Positions 51,386-60,729 of a DNA stretch of 64,000 nt are shown here, piece by piece. Position 1 is the first letter of the stretch. Each line of letters starts with the position of its first letter. The stretch spans positions 4,109,501-4,173,500 of the forward strand of contig NZ_AP019308.1 of assembly GCF_003945345.1 (NCBI RefSeq), in the 5' to 3' direction. The position numbers were made by a program, and so were the translations under genes. The DNA comes from Paenibacillus baekrokdamisoli. GTDB lineage: Bacteria; Bacillota; Bacilli; Paenibacillales; Paenibacillaceae. The notes below the pieces were generated by a model that saw only the letters and a list, made by a program, of their open reading frames with translations, was not told the DNA's origin and made no database searches.

Positions 51386-53161
51386 ATGAACGTCAAGAAA
51401 AGGTTTATCTTTCAATATATTAGGCAATTGCTGTTTGTCGGCCTTCTTCTATTGGTTCTTATTTTAGGAACATTTACTTTGACCATTGTGAAGCTGGAGC
51501 GACTAGATCAAGAATCGGACTTCATTAAGTCCGGCTTGCCTGTGCTCGCGGACTCCATTACGGAACATGACGGTAAGATACAATTCGATCCGAAACTGCT
51601 TGCTCAGGTGCGCAAGCAGGGGGGCTGGCTGCAGGTCATTGGTAAAGATGGAGAGGCTACTGCCGCCTACAATACGCCAGCTGATGTACCAGGACGGTAC
51701 AATCCTGGTGAGCTGATGAGCTATTGGAAAGCAGAGAAGGATTTCCCTTACGGGCTATATGCATGGATCCAAGAGCTTGATGGACAAAGCTATACACTTT
51801 TATACGGGGTAAAGAATGATATTCCCAAGCTCAAAAGAAATTTGCTGCAGCAAGTGACATGGAGAGCGGGCAAGATTGAAGTGAACGGGACCTTCAAGCA
51901 AGAGCTCAATGATACTCACGGTTGGATCGAAGTGCTGGACGGCAATGGGAAGGTTCTCGGGGGTTACGGAAAAACGAACGAAGAGGACGAAGCACCAGAC
52001 CATTATAGCGTTCAGGATTTAATGCTGCGCAGCCAATATCCGGAACGCTATGGCATGCAATTATTTACGGTTTATGATACCGAGTCGGGCAATACCTGGA
52101 TCATTCATGCTCCACTGTCCTCATCGGCGGCTTCATCGGCCAATGGCGATACGTATAAAGGAATTATTAATGTATTTATCTGGAATGCTGCTGCTTTGCT
52201 TGTGATGGTTCTTCTTCTCTTCTTGCTTCTGGCGCTTTGGTATGGTCATCGATTTGGTACACCTATTCTGCATATGATTGATTGGCTGCATCATTTGGCT
52301 AAGGGCGAATTACATGAACCTACGGGGCGTAACCCGAAGGGGTTACCTTTTAGCCGTAAACGATCTGGGCGTTTAAAAGGAAGATTCCGTGCACATTCCG
52401 AGATGATTGAATCCTTGGCGCATTTAACCGGGACACTGCAAAAGAACGAGCATATTCGCAAGCAGCTGGAGACAACAAGAGAAGACTGGATTGCAGGCGT
52501 ATCGCATGATATGAAGACGCCGCTTTCTTCCATATTGGGGTACGCACATTTAATGGAATCGAGAACGTATGAATGGTCGCAAGCAGAAATTCGCGAATTT
52601 GCTGCCATTATGCGTGAGAAATCCTCTTATATGGATGAAATGATTAACGATTTAACCTTAACGTACCGGTTGAAAAACGAAGCCTTTGCGTTTGAATTTA
52701 TCCCAACAAACATGAATGAATTCATCGAGCAAACGATACAAAAGTGGAAGCACCATCCTCAATTCGCCAACGTTCCGATTCATTTTACAGCTTCGGAACC
52801 ATCGATTATCTATCCGATAGATGCCAAATACTTCAGACGTGTGCTGGAGAATCTGCTAGCCAACGCTGCCCTCCATAATCCTGAAGGCACGTGGATCAAC
52901 GTTTCTATGGTTAAGGATAACGGTTCGCATTTTGTAATCCGGATACAAGATAACGGGGTAGGCATCGATGAAGAAACGAAGCAGCTGCTATTCGAGCGCT
53001 ACTATCGCGGCACCAATACGGATGAATTAATGCAAGGCACTGGACTCGGTATGGCGATTTCCAAGCAGCTTGTGATTCAACATCAGGGACAGATCGAAGT
53101 GCAAAGTCAACCGGGAACTGGGACGACAATTTCATTGATTTTCAGAGCGGCAGAATTATAA
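51386..53161 (+). CDS. Sensor histidine kinase, OmpR-type partner
   Basis: A 591-residue membrane kinase. Helix 1 at about 7-30, extracytoplasmic sensor (about 35-250), helix 2 (LLVMVLLLFLLLALWYG, about 268-284), linker, HisKA domain with VSHDMKTPLSS (phospho-His374) and HATPase_c with NLLANAALHNP, DNGVGI and GTGLGMAISKQL. ATG 51386 was chosen; the frame from 51359 runs through the response regulator. It likely senses the cell envelope, given the M23 peptidases across the divergent promoter. Confidence 0.92.
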   Translation: MNVKKRFIFQYIRQLLFVGLLLLVLILGTFTLTIVKLERLDQESDFIKSGLPVLADSITEHDGKIQFDPKLLAQVRKQGGWLQVIGKDGEATAAYNTPADVPGRYNPGELMSYWKAEKDFPYGLYAWIQELDGQSYTLLYGVKNDIPKLKRNLLQQVTWRAGKIEVNGTFKQELNDTHGWIEVLDGNGKVLGGYGKTNEEDEAPDHYSVQDLMLRSQYPERYGMQLFTVYDTESGNTWIIHAPLSSSAASSANGDTYKGIINVFIWNAAALLVMVLLLFLLLALWYGHRFGTPILHMIDWLHHLAKGELHEPTGRNPKGLPFSRKRSGRLKGRFRAHSEMIESLAHLTGTLQKNEHIRKQLETTREDWIAGVSHDMKTPLSSILGYAHLMESRTYEWSQAEIREFAAIMREKSSYMDEMINDLTLTYRLKNEAFAFEFIPTNMNEFIEQTIQKWKHHPQFANVPIHFTASEPSIIYPIDAKYFRRVLENLLANAALHNPEGTWINVSMVKDNGSHFVIRIQDNGVGIDEETKQLLFERYYRGTNTDELMQGTGLGMAISKQLVIQHQGQIEVQSQPGTGTTISLIFRAAEL

Positions 53162-53205
53162 AAACCCGACTCCCACAATTGAAAAACAATTCATGTATGC
53201 TGCCA

Positions 53206-53246
53206 AGAGACGGCCCCCCTAAATTCATGGGAGGTCGTCTTATTTT
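53206..53246 (+). terminator. Terminator after the histidine kinase
   Basis: AGACG.CC.CCC and GGG.GG.CGTCT form an interrupted stem with a TTATTTT tail, 45 nt after the stop. Confidence 0.75.
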
Positions 53247-53309
53247 ATGTTCAATGCGCTGCCCGAGACCCCGTGAAGTTATATGGACGCTCGTCTAATG
53301 CTCGCCCTA

Positions 53310-53891
53310 TTAATTAAGCAATGTAAGTATCACTTTTATCGTATTATCAACAAATGATCGCTTTGGACGAGACTTCATCATTACAGTTAGACCAATTAAC
53401 GATACGATTAGCGACTGTGATAAAGCCTTCGCGTCTACAACGGTCTCTAGCTCACCTGAATGTATACCTCGTTCAATGGTTTCTTGAAATATGACCGATA
53501 GGTACATTTGATGTTCCCTTGTAAGAATTTCAAATTTCTCATCATGAGGCGCAAGTTCGACCATTGTATTGATGCAGAAGCATCCTCGACTGCGACTTTC
53601 TGTATATTCCTCAGCAACCACATCTTCAAAAAAAGTGCGAAATGCTTCTTTTACAGATGGATTGTTTTGAAGTCTGGTTCGGGCATCAGAAGCACGGGAC
53701 ATCGTGTATTTGCGCAGCGCAGCTTCGAACAATTCTTTTTTGTCTCCAAAGGCTGAGTATATACTGGGTCGTTGAATTCCCATTCTCGAAGTTAAATCGC
53801 TTAATGAGGTAGCTTCATATCCCTTCTCCCAAAATAGTTGCATAGCTGCATCTAATACTTTTTCTTCGTCAAATTCGCGGGTTCGTCCCAT
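53310..53891 (-). CDS. TetR/AcrR-family regulator
   Basis: A 193-residue regulator: HTH SLSDLTSRMGIQRPSIYSAFGDKKELFEAAL (about 29-59) and a C-terminal domain with RGCFCINTMVELAP (about 103-116). Its Cys pair is typical of a TetR subgroup (COG1309/YxaF-like) that often responds to electrophiles or drugs. ATG 53891 has AGAGAGG 8 nt upstream. Divergent from an MFS exporter, which it probably represses. Confidence 0.88.
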   Translation of the reverse strand: MGRTREFDEEKVLDAAMQLFWEKGYEATSLSDLTSRMGIQRPSIYSAFGDKKELFEAALRKYTMSRASDARTRLQNNPSVKEAFRTFFEDVVAEEYTESRSRGCFCINTMVELAPHDEKFEILTREHQMYLSVIFQETIERGIHSGELETVVDAKALSQSLIVSLIGLTVMMKSRPKRSFVDNTIKVILTLLN

Positions 53892-53943
53892 AAACAATAC
53901 CTCTCTTTACTGCCTCTAGTTACGTACCAAACAGTATATTATA

Positions 53944-53972
53944 ATTTTATAATTAGCCGTTTATTTTGTCAA
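53944..53972 (-). promoter_or_regulatory. Promoter of the TetR gene at 53310
   Basis: TTGACA (53972-53967), 17-nt spacer, TAAAAT (53949-53944) on the minus strand. Confidence 0.72.
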
Positions 53973-54043
53973 ATGCAGGTTAGTTTAACCTAACAAGGGA
54001 AGATCACATATTAGTTATAGGCAAGTTAAATCTAATATATTGG

Positions 54044-54073
54044 TTGACAGTAATCGTTTCTGTGAGTTATATT
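54044..54073 (+). promoter_or_regulatory. Promoter of the MFS transporter gene
   Basis: TTGACA (54044-54049), 18-nt spacer, TATATT (54068-54073). The palindrome at 54084-54109 starts about where transcription begins. Confidence 0.75.
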
Positions 54074-54083
54074 TACTGGGATT

Positions 54084-54109
54084 TATAACGTACTGATCAG
54101 TACGTTATA
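54084..54109. promoter_or_regulatory. Perfect 26-bp palindrome, likely TetR operator
   Basis: The two 13-bp halves are exact reverse complements around a TGATCA centre, with half-site core AACGTAC. It covers the start region of the MFS transcript and is well placed for repression by the divergent TetR protein. Confidence 0.75.
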
Positions 54110-54151
54110 TCTATCGGTATTTAAATTTAATGGAAATGGGGGGAGTACAAA

Positions 54152-55420
54152 ATGGAGAAGGTTAAAGTAAAAGTAGCAGTCAATGCCGATACAAAGGCGA
54201 ATTCGTCACAGGGGACGCTCATCACGTCTGATTCCGTTCATAGTTCTTCCATGTTTCGTTATGTGACACTATTGTTTGCGGCTGCCTGCGGGATGTCTGT
54301 TGCCAATATCTACTTCGCACAACCACTACTTGATAATCTGTCGAGTGAGTTCAATATTGACTATTCAATCATTGGCATTCTCATTACCATCACTCAGATC
54401 TTTTATGCATTGGGACTGTTGCTGCTGGTGCCGCTTGGAGATTTACTGAACCAGCGCCGATTGATTATCGGTCAGATGTTATTATCCACGATAGCTCTGG
54501 TTATAGTTGGCACTGCCTCCTCCAGCGCGGTTCTATTCGCAGGTATGGCTTTGGTGGGACTGCTTGCCGTTGTGACGCAGACTATTGTGGCGTTCGCGGC
54601 GACAATGGCTGCCCCTGCCGAACGAGGACGTGTCGTTGGCATGGTAACAAGCGGAATTGTAATTGGCATACTTCTTGCGCGAACCATTTCAGGGATATTA
54701 ACAGATCTTGCGGGTTGGCGTTCCGTATATCTGGTCTCTGCTGCATTGATGCTTCTTATGGTTTGTGTATTATTTAGGGTGCTGCCAAATGTTGAGCGTG
54801 AGGTAAAATCACTGTCCTATCCCCAGCTGCTTAGGTCGGTGTTTATGTTGTTCGCACAAGAACGAGTATTGCGTATCCGCGCTATTCTGGCTATGCTGAT
54901 TTTTACTGCTTTCAGTATTTTGTGGACTTCACTAGTACTTCCTCTTAGCGCGCCGCCATTATCGCTTTCGCACACTGCAATTGGGGCGTTTGGTCTCGCA
55001 GGAGTTGCCGGAGCGTTAGCTGCAGCACGAGCGGGGAGGCTAGCTGATCGAGGTTACGGACAGAGAACGACGGGCATAGCTTTGATCCTATTGTTGATAT
55101 CATGGTTGCTAATCAGCTATACCGAACAGTCGCTGTTCGCATTGGTCATTGGCATTGTTCTTCTTGACTTGGCGGTGCAGGCCGTGCATGTCACTAATCA
55201 AAGTATGATCTTCGCATTGAGTACGGAGGCGCGTAGTCGGCTCACCGCCGGGTACATGGTTTTCTATTCTATCGGCAGTGCTACCGGTTCAATTGCTTCG
55301 ACCCATATCTATGCACACTATGGATGGGACGGGGTATGCTGGCTCGGGGCCTCTGTTAGTGCTTTAGCTCTTCTGTTTTGGGCAATGACCAGCCGCGCTA
55401 CGGCTGCCGCATTAAAATAA
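54152..55420 (+). CDS. MFS transporter
   Basis: A 422-residue major facilitator with a 33-residue hydrophilic N-terminal leader and twelve predicted membrane helices. The family loop pattern after helix 2 is PLGDLLNQRRLI (about 97-108), matching the GxLaDrxGrr/k consensus loosely. It resembles the YgaY/YybF-type drug exporters. Divergent TetR gene and palindromic operator suggest inducible export. The flavin oxidoreductase follows 150 nt later. Confidence 0.88.
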   Translation: MEKVKVKVAVNADTKANSSQGTLITSDSVHSSSMFRYVTLLFAAACGMSVANIYFAQPLLDNLSSEFNIDYSIIGILITITQIFYALGLLLLVPLGDLLNQRRLIIGQMLLSTIALVIVGTASSSAVLFAGMALVGLLAVVTQTIVAFAATMAAPAERGRVVGMVTSGIVIGILLARTISGILTDLAGWRSVYLVSAALMLLMVCVLFRVLPNVEREVKSLSYPQLLRSVFMLFAQERVLRIRAILAMLIFTAFSILWTSLVLPLSAPPLSLSHTAIGAFGLAGVAGALAAARAGRLADRGYGQRTTGIALILLLISWLLISYTEQSLFALVIGIVLLDLAVQAVHVTNQSMIFALSTEARSRLTAGYMVFYSIGSATGSIASTHIYAHYGWDGVCWLGASVSALALLFWAMTSRATAAALK

Positions 55421-55570
55421 ATTGTGTCCTATGATATACAGATATACGGATATGAGGATATACAGATTCAGCAGCATTAATCTGAGCTACAGATCAATCT
55501 GCTTGAAAAGAACCGAATAATAGTTCAAAGCTGTTTACAGAGAAAGCTATTAGAATAGGAGAGATTGACC

Positions 55571-56644
55571 GTGGAGATAGGTATTACTTCGTTTGTAGAA
55601 ACAAAGCCGGATGTTCAGACAGGTGAAGTGATGAGTCACGCACAGCGATTGCGTGAAGTTGTCGAGGAAATTGTCCTTGCCGATCAAGTGGGACTTGATG
55701 TGTTTGGCGTAGGTGAGCATCATCGGAAGGATTATGCGGCATCTTCACCAGCAGTTGTGCTGTCCGCGGCTGCATCGCAGACGAAACGGATTCAGTTGAC
55801 CAGTGCAGTGACGGTGCTCTCTTCAGCTGATCCGGTGCGCGTTTTTCAGGATTTTGCTACGCTCGATGGCATTTCAAATGGACGTGCGGAGATTATGGCC
55901 GGTCGTGGTTCCTTTATAGAATCTTTTCCACTGTTTGGCTATGATTTGAATGACTATGATGAGCTGTTTGAAGAACATTTGGAATTGCTCCTTAAAATAC
56001 GGGGATCCGAAAAAGTAACCTGGAAGGGCGGGCATCGGCCAGCGATTAACAATTTGGGCGTGTATCCACGGCCCGCTGCCTATTCTTTACCGATATGGAT
56101 TGGCAGCGGGGGCAATCAGGAGTCTGCTATCCGTGCAGGTCTGCTAGGACTGCCACTGATGCTGGCGATAATTGGTGGAAAACCGACGGATTTTGCACCG
56201 CTCGTGCAGCTTTATAAGAAAGCGGCAGCGCACGCTGGTCATGACGAATCGCGGCTTAAGGTTGGGGCGCATTCGATAGGATATATTGCTGAGAATACTG
56301 AACTAGCGGCAGATACATTTTTCCCTTCTACCCAGGCAGGCATGAATAAACTCGGAAAGGAGAGGGGATGGGCGCATTATGACCGTTCTAGCTTCGATGC
56401 CGCGCGCAGCTTTGAAGGTGCACTGTATGTTGGCGATCCGGAGACTGTTGCCCAAAAGATCATTCACCTTCGCAAAAATGTAGGCGTTACACGATTTATG
56501 ATGTACGTACCGTTAAGCACTATGCCGCATGCCGAGGTGATGAGAGCCATTGAGCTGCTAGGAACAGAGGTAGCGCCCCGGGTTCGGGAGGAAATAGCCA
56601 AGTGGGAAGCTGAGACGGAAATAGGATCATCATTCAATTTGTGA
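55571..56644 (+). CDS. LLM-class flavin-dependent oxidoreductase (luciferase-like)
   Basis: A 357-residue TIM-barrel flavoprotein. Block MEIGITSFVETKPDVQTGE starts it, followed by VGLDVFGVGEHHR (about 40-52), RAEIMAGRGSF and PIWIGSGGNQESAIRAG. I prefer GTG 55571 (AGGAG 9 nt upstream) to TTG 55565, as this fits the usual M-E-I-G-I start. These enzymes use reduced flavin for monooxygenation of varied substrates. A bidirectional terminator follows. It may be co-regulated with the MFS gene (inference). Confidence 0.88.
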   Translation: MEIGITSFVETKPDVQTGEVMSHAQRLREVVEEIVLADQVGLDVFGVGEHHRKDYAASSPAVVLSAAASQTKRIQLTSAVTVLSSADPVRVFQDFATLDGISNGRAEIMAGRGSFIESFPLFGYDLNDYDELFEEHLELLLKIRGSEKVTWKGGHRPAINNLGVYPRPAAYSLPIWIGSGGNQESAIRAGLLGLPLMLAIIGGKPTDFAPLVQLYKKAAAHAGHDESRLKVGAHSIGYIAENTELAADTFFPSTQAGMNKLGKERGWAHYDRSSFDAARSFEGALYVGDPETVAQKIIHLRKNVGVTRFMMYVPLSTMPHAEVMRAIELLGTEVAPRVREEIAKWEAETEIGSSFNL

Positions 56645-56649
56645 GAAAA

Positions 56650-56697
56650 ACAACAAGGTTGCTCCGTGCCGACTTGAACACAGAGCAGCCTTGTTGT
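56650..56697. terminator. Bidirectional terminator
   Basis: ACAACAAGG.TGCTC (56650-56664) pairs with GAGCA.CCTTGTTGT (56683-56697), 14 of 15 bp, between convergent genes. The minus side has GTTTTTC and serves the DUF6259 gene. Confidence 0.85.
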
Positions 56698-56714
56698 CCC
56701 CTCTTACCAACTAT

Positions 56715-58685
56715 TTATTCCACAATCTCACATTGTAATTCATTGGCCCCCAAACGAATCGTTTGGTTTTGGAAAGAAATAAGCTTCTCCTCAGCGGAAT
56801 CATTCCAGAATACGAAGAGTCTTCTCGCATTATGAATGTATTCCGTCTTGATGATTCCCTCAGGCAGCTCCATGTCGGTATCCAGTGAAAAGGTGCCGTG
56901 ATAGAAAAATTCGGAGTAGCGGTCGCGTAAGGCGATCAATTCCTTGATATGGCTTGCATAGGCCTCAGCCGCAGTCACTGTTGCCCGACAGCGGTAAATG
57001 GAAATGTCAAAGCGATATCCATACACAAAAGCGAAGTGAAGCTGCCGTTTAAAGTCGCTTCTCTCATCATGAATGAACCGATTGGACATAATCGTCTCCG
57101 GGAACGTCTGCCGATAAAGCTCGGGGAACGAGTCATCGTCCTTGAAGCTGGCATACCCGCAGCTATGATGGAAATCCAGAAGCGGCGCATAGCAATCGAC
57201 AACGAATTCAGAGCCGAAAGCTTTGTCCTCCTTGCATAATTCACGCAATTGCTGCAAATTGCGCCGACGCCAAACCGTCTCGTTATCCCCCCGATTTCCA
57301 TGATCATGTGAGGCATCGAAACAGAGATGAGGAAAATGTCCTGCAATCTGATCGTAGAAAATGGAGTCCGGATTGTAGCTCAGTTTTTGTTGACCGATCT
57401 GGATAAGCTGCTTATTCCATTCATCAGTAGCCTGACAGGCAGAGACAAAGCTTTTGTAGCCAAAATTTCGCAGCAGCATGCCGTCATTGTTGAATTTATA
57501 ATGCTCCCTGTACTCCACACCATCAATATTTTTGCGGCAAATCCGGTGCCCGGTTTCCTTGTAATAGTCTGAGTTTACATCGATCAGTACGCCATTTGTG
57601 TAAAGAGCAACACGTCCCCCCCGACGCTGCACTTCCGCAATCGCTGCTTTAAGCCCTTCTTCTCCGCCAAGGGCAGGATCCGGCTCATATACGGGATAAC
57701 CGTTATCGAAGCCGCCCTTCCACCAACCGAAGAGCAGAATCATTTCAACCCCGACCGCCTTGCCTTCCTCGTAGACTCGCGGTAAATCTTCATAACGGAA
57801 GTAAATTTTGCCGAACTGATGCTTCATGATAATTCGCTGCCATCCTCGAAGCTCTTGTACCCATTCGGGTTTCTGCGGTTCGCTGAACCAACCATCCGCC
57901 CATTGCCTGTAAATGGCCGAGCCCTTCCGCCAATCCCCGGGAACGAACGCTACTACAGAGGTTGGGGATGAAACTTCTTCTCCTCCTTGCACCAAGGGGA
58001 ACTGTGAAACGGCTAGAACGAGACGCGGATCGCTGTTGCGCGGACCTATTCCTGCGGCCAACACACAAGTAGTGAAGTTATCATCATGCCGACCTACATA
58101 GAGGAAATGCGAACCGCTCTGCACACCGAACCAAGCCATGCTGCCGAAACTCGGATAGGTCATGTCGAGCCAAACCTCATGGTTATCGCTGGACATGTAT
58201 TCACTATGAGCCCTGTCAATTGCCGTCCAAGGATCTGCAAGTCGGTGTCCATGCCCCTCACTGCGGTACAGAACATCGCGAGAGCGCTGTTCATCCGCAA
58301 CAACGGATACATCTACGAATGGAAGTTTGACCTCATTGACTCGTACCTCGCTTTGATTGGTTACCTTGTAGGAGAAGTGCAATTGTTCTCCAACTACGAG
58401 GATCTGCACGCGAAACAAGACTGGATAGGTATTACCGTCCTCTGCTTCGAGCTGATTATATTGGATAGCCAATCCACCCTCAATTTCGGTTACGATCCCG
58501 CTCTGAAGGCTTGAACGAACGGACATGTCGCGAAACTCGCCGTCGTCGAGTTGAACTCTCCAGAAATCCGCCCCTGCACTCTCTTGTAATAGAAGTCCCT
58601 CCGCCGACCAACTCACGGACCGTCCCTGCGGATCAACAGCAAACTGTAATTGTCCTGCCTTAATTGAAAGAGTCATTTTCCCCAC
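56715..58685 (-). CDS. DUF6259 glycoside hydrolase-like protein
   Basis: A 656-residue soluble protein. Its N-terminal beta-rich part (1-270) resembles the galactose-mutarotase-like domain of clan D glycosidases. A TIM-barrel-like part follows, with VEMILLFGWWKGGFDNGYPVYEPDP (about 317-341), RVALYTNGVLID and PDSIFYDQIAGH (about 440-451), where Asp residues could be catalytic. GTG 58685 has AAAGGA 5 nt upstream. It follows the SDR and dehydratase genes in a sugar import operon, so it probably acts on the imported glycoside. No signal peptide, so it is cytoplasmic. The activity of DUF6259 is not established to my knowledge. Confidence 0.78.
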   Translation of the reverse strand: MGKMTLSIKAGQLQFAVDPQGRSVSWSAEGLLLQESAGADFWRVQLDDGEFRDMSVRSSLQSGIVTEIEGGLAIQYNQLEAEDGNTYPVLFRVQILVVGEQLHFSYKVTNQSEVRVNEVKLPFVDVSVVADEQRSRDVLYRSEGHGHRLADPWTAIDRAHSEYMSSDNHEVWLDMTYPSFGSMAWFGVQSGSHFLYVGRHDDNFTTCVLAAGIGPRNSDPRLVLAVSQFPLVQGGEEVSSPTSVVAFVPGDWRKGSAIYRQWADGWFSEPQKPEWVQELRGWQRIIMKHQFGKIYFRYEDLPRVYEEGKAVGVEMILLFGWWKGGFDNGYPVYEPDPALGGEEGLKAAIAEVQRRGGRVALYTNGVLIDVNSDYYKETGHRICRKNIDGVEYREHYKFNNDGMLLRNFGYKSFVSACQATDEWNKQLIQIGQQKLSYNPDSIFYDQIAGHFPHLCFDASHDHGNRGDNETVWRRRNLQQLRELCKEDKAFGSEFVVDCYAPLLDFHHSCGYASFKDDDSFPELYRQTFPETIMSNRFIHDERSDFKRQLHFAFVYGYRFDISIYRCRATVTAAEAYASHIKELIALRDRYSEFFYHGTFSLDTDMELPEGIIKTEYIHNARRLFVFWNDSAEEKLISFQNQTIRLGANELQCEIVE

Positions 58686-58697
58686 TCTGTCCTTTCC

Positions 58698-59450
58698 TTA
58701 TCTTAAATAAAGACCGCCGTTCACATCCAGGATAACTCCGGTAATGTACCTGGCTTCATCACTGGCCAGGAATACCGCCGCAGCCGCAACGTCTTCAAGC
58801 TTCCCTAAGCCTAGAGGGACGGATTCTGTTAACTTGTTTACCTTCTCATCCCCATGCGTTTGAAGCAATAATTCAGTTTCGATAATGCCTGGAGCAATCG
58901 CGTTTACGGTAATGCCATAAGGAGCAGCCGTGCGAGCGAGCGTTTTCGTGAAACCGATCTGTCCGCTTTTACTAGCAGCGTAGTGAACATGGCCATACAA
59001 TGCACCCTGGTGTCCAACGACCGAACTGATGGAAATAATCCTTCCGCTTTTTTGCGGCATCATGATATCCATGGCATACTTGGAACATAAGAACGTGCTC
59101 GTCAAGTTGTTGTTGATGATTTCATTCCAACTTTGCAGCGACGTTTCAGCTATCGTTTCCGCTCTGGAAGTGCCGGCATTGTTGACCAGTATATCGAGAC
59201 GGCCATACTTCTCTACCGCCATATGAAACAATCTTTGGACATCCTCTTCTTGGCTGACATCAGCTTGGATCGCAATGGCCTCCCGCCCTATCGCCTTGAC
59301 CTGCTCAACAAGCAGAAGTGCTCTTTCATTGACATCAATAGCGTTAATAATCACATTAGCACCGGCTTCAGCCATGCCTAAGATCATCCCGCGTCCGAGA
59401 CCTTGCGATGACCCCGTAACCAGGACCACCTTTCCAGATAAATCAAACAT
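58698..59450 (-). CDS. SDR-family oxidoreductase of sugar operon
   Basis: A 250-residue SDR. Cofactor TGSSQGLG (12-19), NNAGTS near 89, catalytic SSVVGHQGALYGHVHYAASKSG and PGIIETELL. Ends ARYITGVILDVNGGLYLR. Proteins of this type oxidise sugars or sugar acids (gluconate 5-dehydrogenase-like) or act in fatty-acid synthesis; the sugar-operon context favours the former. Confidence 0.87.
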   Translation of the reverse strand: MFDLSGKVVLVTGSSQGLGRGMILGMAEAGANVIINAIDVNERALLLVEQVKAIGREAIAIQADVSQEEDVQRLFHMAVEKYGRLDILVNNAGTSRAETIAETSLQSWNEIINNNLTSTFLCSKYAMDIMMPQKSGRIISISSVVGHQGALYGHVHYAASKSGQIGFTKTLARTAAPYGITVNAIAPGIIETELLLQTHGDEKVNKLTESVPLGLGKLEDVAAAAVFLASDEARYITGVILDVNGGLYLR

Positions 59451-59481
59451 AACGCTTCTTCACCCCGGTTTCTTATAGGAC

Positions 59482-60642
59482 TCAAAAATAGGGCTCGGCA
59501 GCCGGAGGGCGAATTTGAATGAGTTGCCCATTATAATGCCGCAAATCATGCGGGACATAAGGATGTTGGATTGCTGCGTCTTCATTCAATTCTATGCCTA
59601 ATCCCGGTTTATCCGGGATCGTCATAAATCCATCTTCGAAATGCAACTGCTCGTCCGTAATCTCTTTTCGCCACGGCACATCGCTTGCCATAATTTCCAG
59701 ATAAAAAAAGTTAGGCGTGCATGCGGCCAATTGCAATGTAGCGGCGTTAGCTACCGGACCGCTTGGATTGTGCGGGGCGAATGGAATATAGTTCGCCTCC
59801 GCCATTGCAGCAATTTTGCGGCATTCCATAATGCCTCCGGCATGACTGATATCCGGTTGAACATAGTCCAGCGCTCGTTTCTTAAACACTTCACAGAACG
59901 CTTGCCGAGTAAACAATCTTTCCCCACCTGCGATGGCCACCGGAGATTTCTGCCTTACATCTAGCATGGCGTCCAAATTATCTGGTGGAACCGGTTCTTC
60001 GAACCACACCGGCTTGAAAGCCTCAATCTCCTTGGCGATCTTGATCGCTGTAGGTACATTAAACCGGCCATGCCCTTCAATGAACAGATCCACGTCATAA
60101 CCGACTGCCTCTCTCACAACTCCAATGCATTCGAGGGCCTTATCCAGTTCCTCGTTCGAGAGGGTCATGTACGCTTTGCCGAACGGATCCCACTTCAATC
60201 CCTTGAAACCTCGCTTCACCGCTTCCTTGGCTTTTACACCAAAATCCTCGACGCAGGTGGCGCCGGCAAACCACCCATTGGCATACACCTTCACCTTCTC
60301 GTGAACCTTGCCCCCAAGCAGCCTGTGAACGGGAACGCCCAACGATTTGCCGTTAATGTCCCACAACGCCATCTCCACTGCACTAAGCGCGGACATCAGA
60401 ACAGCACCGCCTCGCCAGTAGGCATCACGGTATATATTGTGATAATGCGCTTCGATATCAAGCGGGCTTTTACCGATAAGATAACGTTTCAAATCTTCTA
60501 TTGCCCCAGTTACAGCGTTCTCTTTATACTCCAGCGTTGCTTCGCCAACCCCTGAAATACCTTCATCTGTGTAAATTTTGACGAACACGAAGTTCGTACG
60601 GTAACAATCGACGACGAACGTATTCACACCAGTTATTTTCAT
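59482..60642 (-). CDS. Mandelate racemase/enolase-superfamily sugar acid dehydratase (galactonate dehydratase-like)
   Basis: A 386-residue enzyme. N-terminal capping domain and a (beta/alpha)7 barrel: KWDPFGKAYM (Lys about 164), metal ligands in LFIEGHGRF, WFEEPVPPDN and AGGERLF, and the His-bearing PFAPHNPSGPVA near 305. This set matches D-galactonate/related sugar acid dehydratases, which make 2-keto-3-deoxy sugar acids. ATG 60642 with AGGGG is chosen over the frame start at 60702. It lies just after the importer genes; substrate specificity cannot be read from sequence alone. Confidence 0.85.
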   Translation of the reverse strand: MKITGVNTFVVDCYRTNFVFVKIYTDEGISGVGEATLEYKENAVTGAIEDLKRYLIGKSPLDIEAHYHNIYRDAYWRGGAVLMSALSAVEMALWDINGKSLGVPVHRLLGGKVHEKVKVYANGWFAGATCVEDFGVKAKEAVKRGFKGLKWDPFGKAYMTLSNEELDKALECIGVVREAVGYDVDLFIEGHGRFNVPTAIKIAKEIEAFKPVWFEEPVPPDNLDAMLDVRQKSPVAIAGGERLFTRQAFCEVFKKRALDYVQPDISHAGGIMECRKIAAMAEANYIPFAPHNPSGPVANAATLQLAACTPNFFYLEIMASDVPWRKEITDEQLHFEDGFMTIPDKPGLGIELNEDAAIQHPYVPHDLRHYNGQLIQIRPPAAEPYF

Positions 60643-60684
60643 CTGCACACCCCTAAGAAACCTTATCATATTTTCTTTGTTTAA

Positions 60685-60719
60685 AATCATCACGCGATCC
60701 AAAGGATCGCGTGATGATT
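60685..60719 (-). terminator. Intercistronic stem-loop after the solute-binding protein gene
   Basis: A 16-bp perfect stem (60685-60700 with 60704-60719) with a 3-nt loop, 11 nt after the solute-binding protein stop, followed on the minus strand by TTTT. It probably limits read-through into the catabolic genes or stabilises the upstream mRNA end, so the binding protein is made in excess. Confidence 0.8.
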
Positions 60720-60729
60720 GGTATTCACT

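Noticed and set aside
55430..55480. GATATACAG-like short repeats between MFS and flavin oxidoreductase genes
   Set aside because: Irregular, AT-rich and too short to call an element or operator.
56715..58514. Plus-strand frames opposite the DUF6259 gene
   Set aside because: Shadow frames on the antisense strand without domain content.
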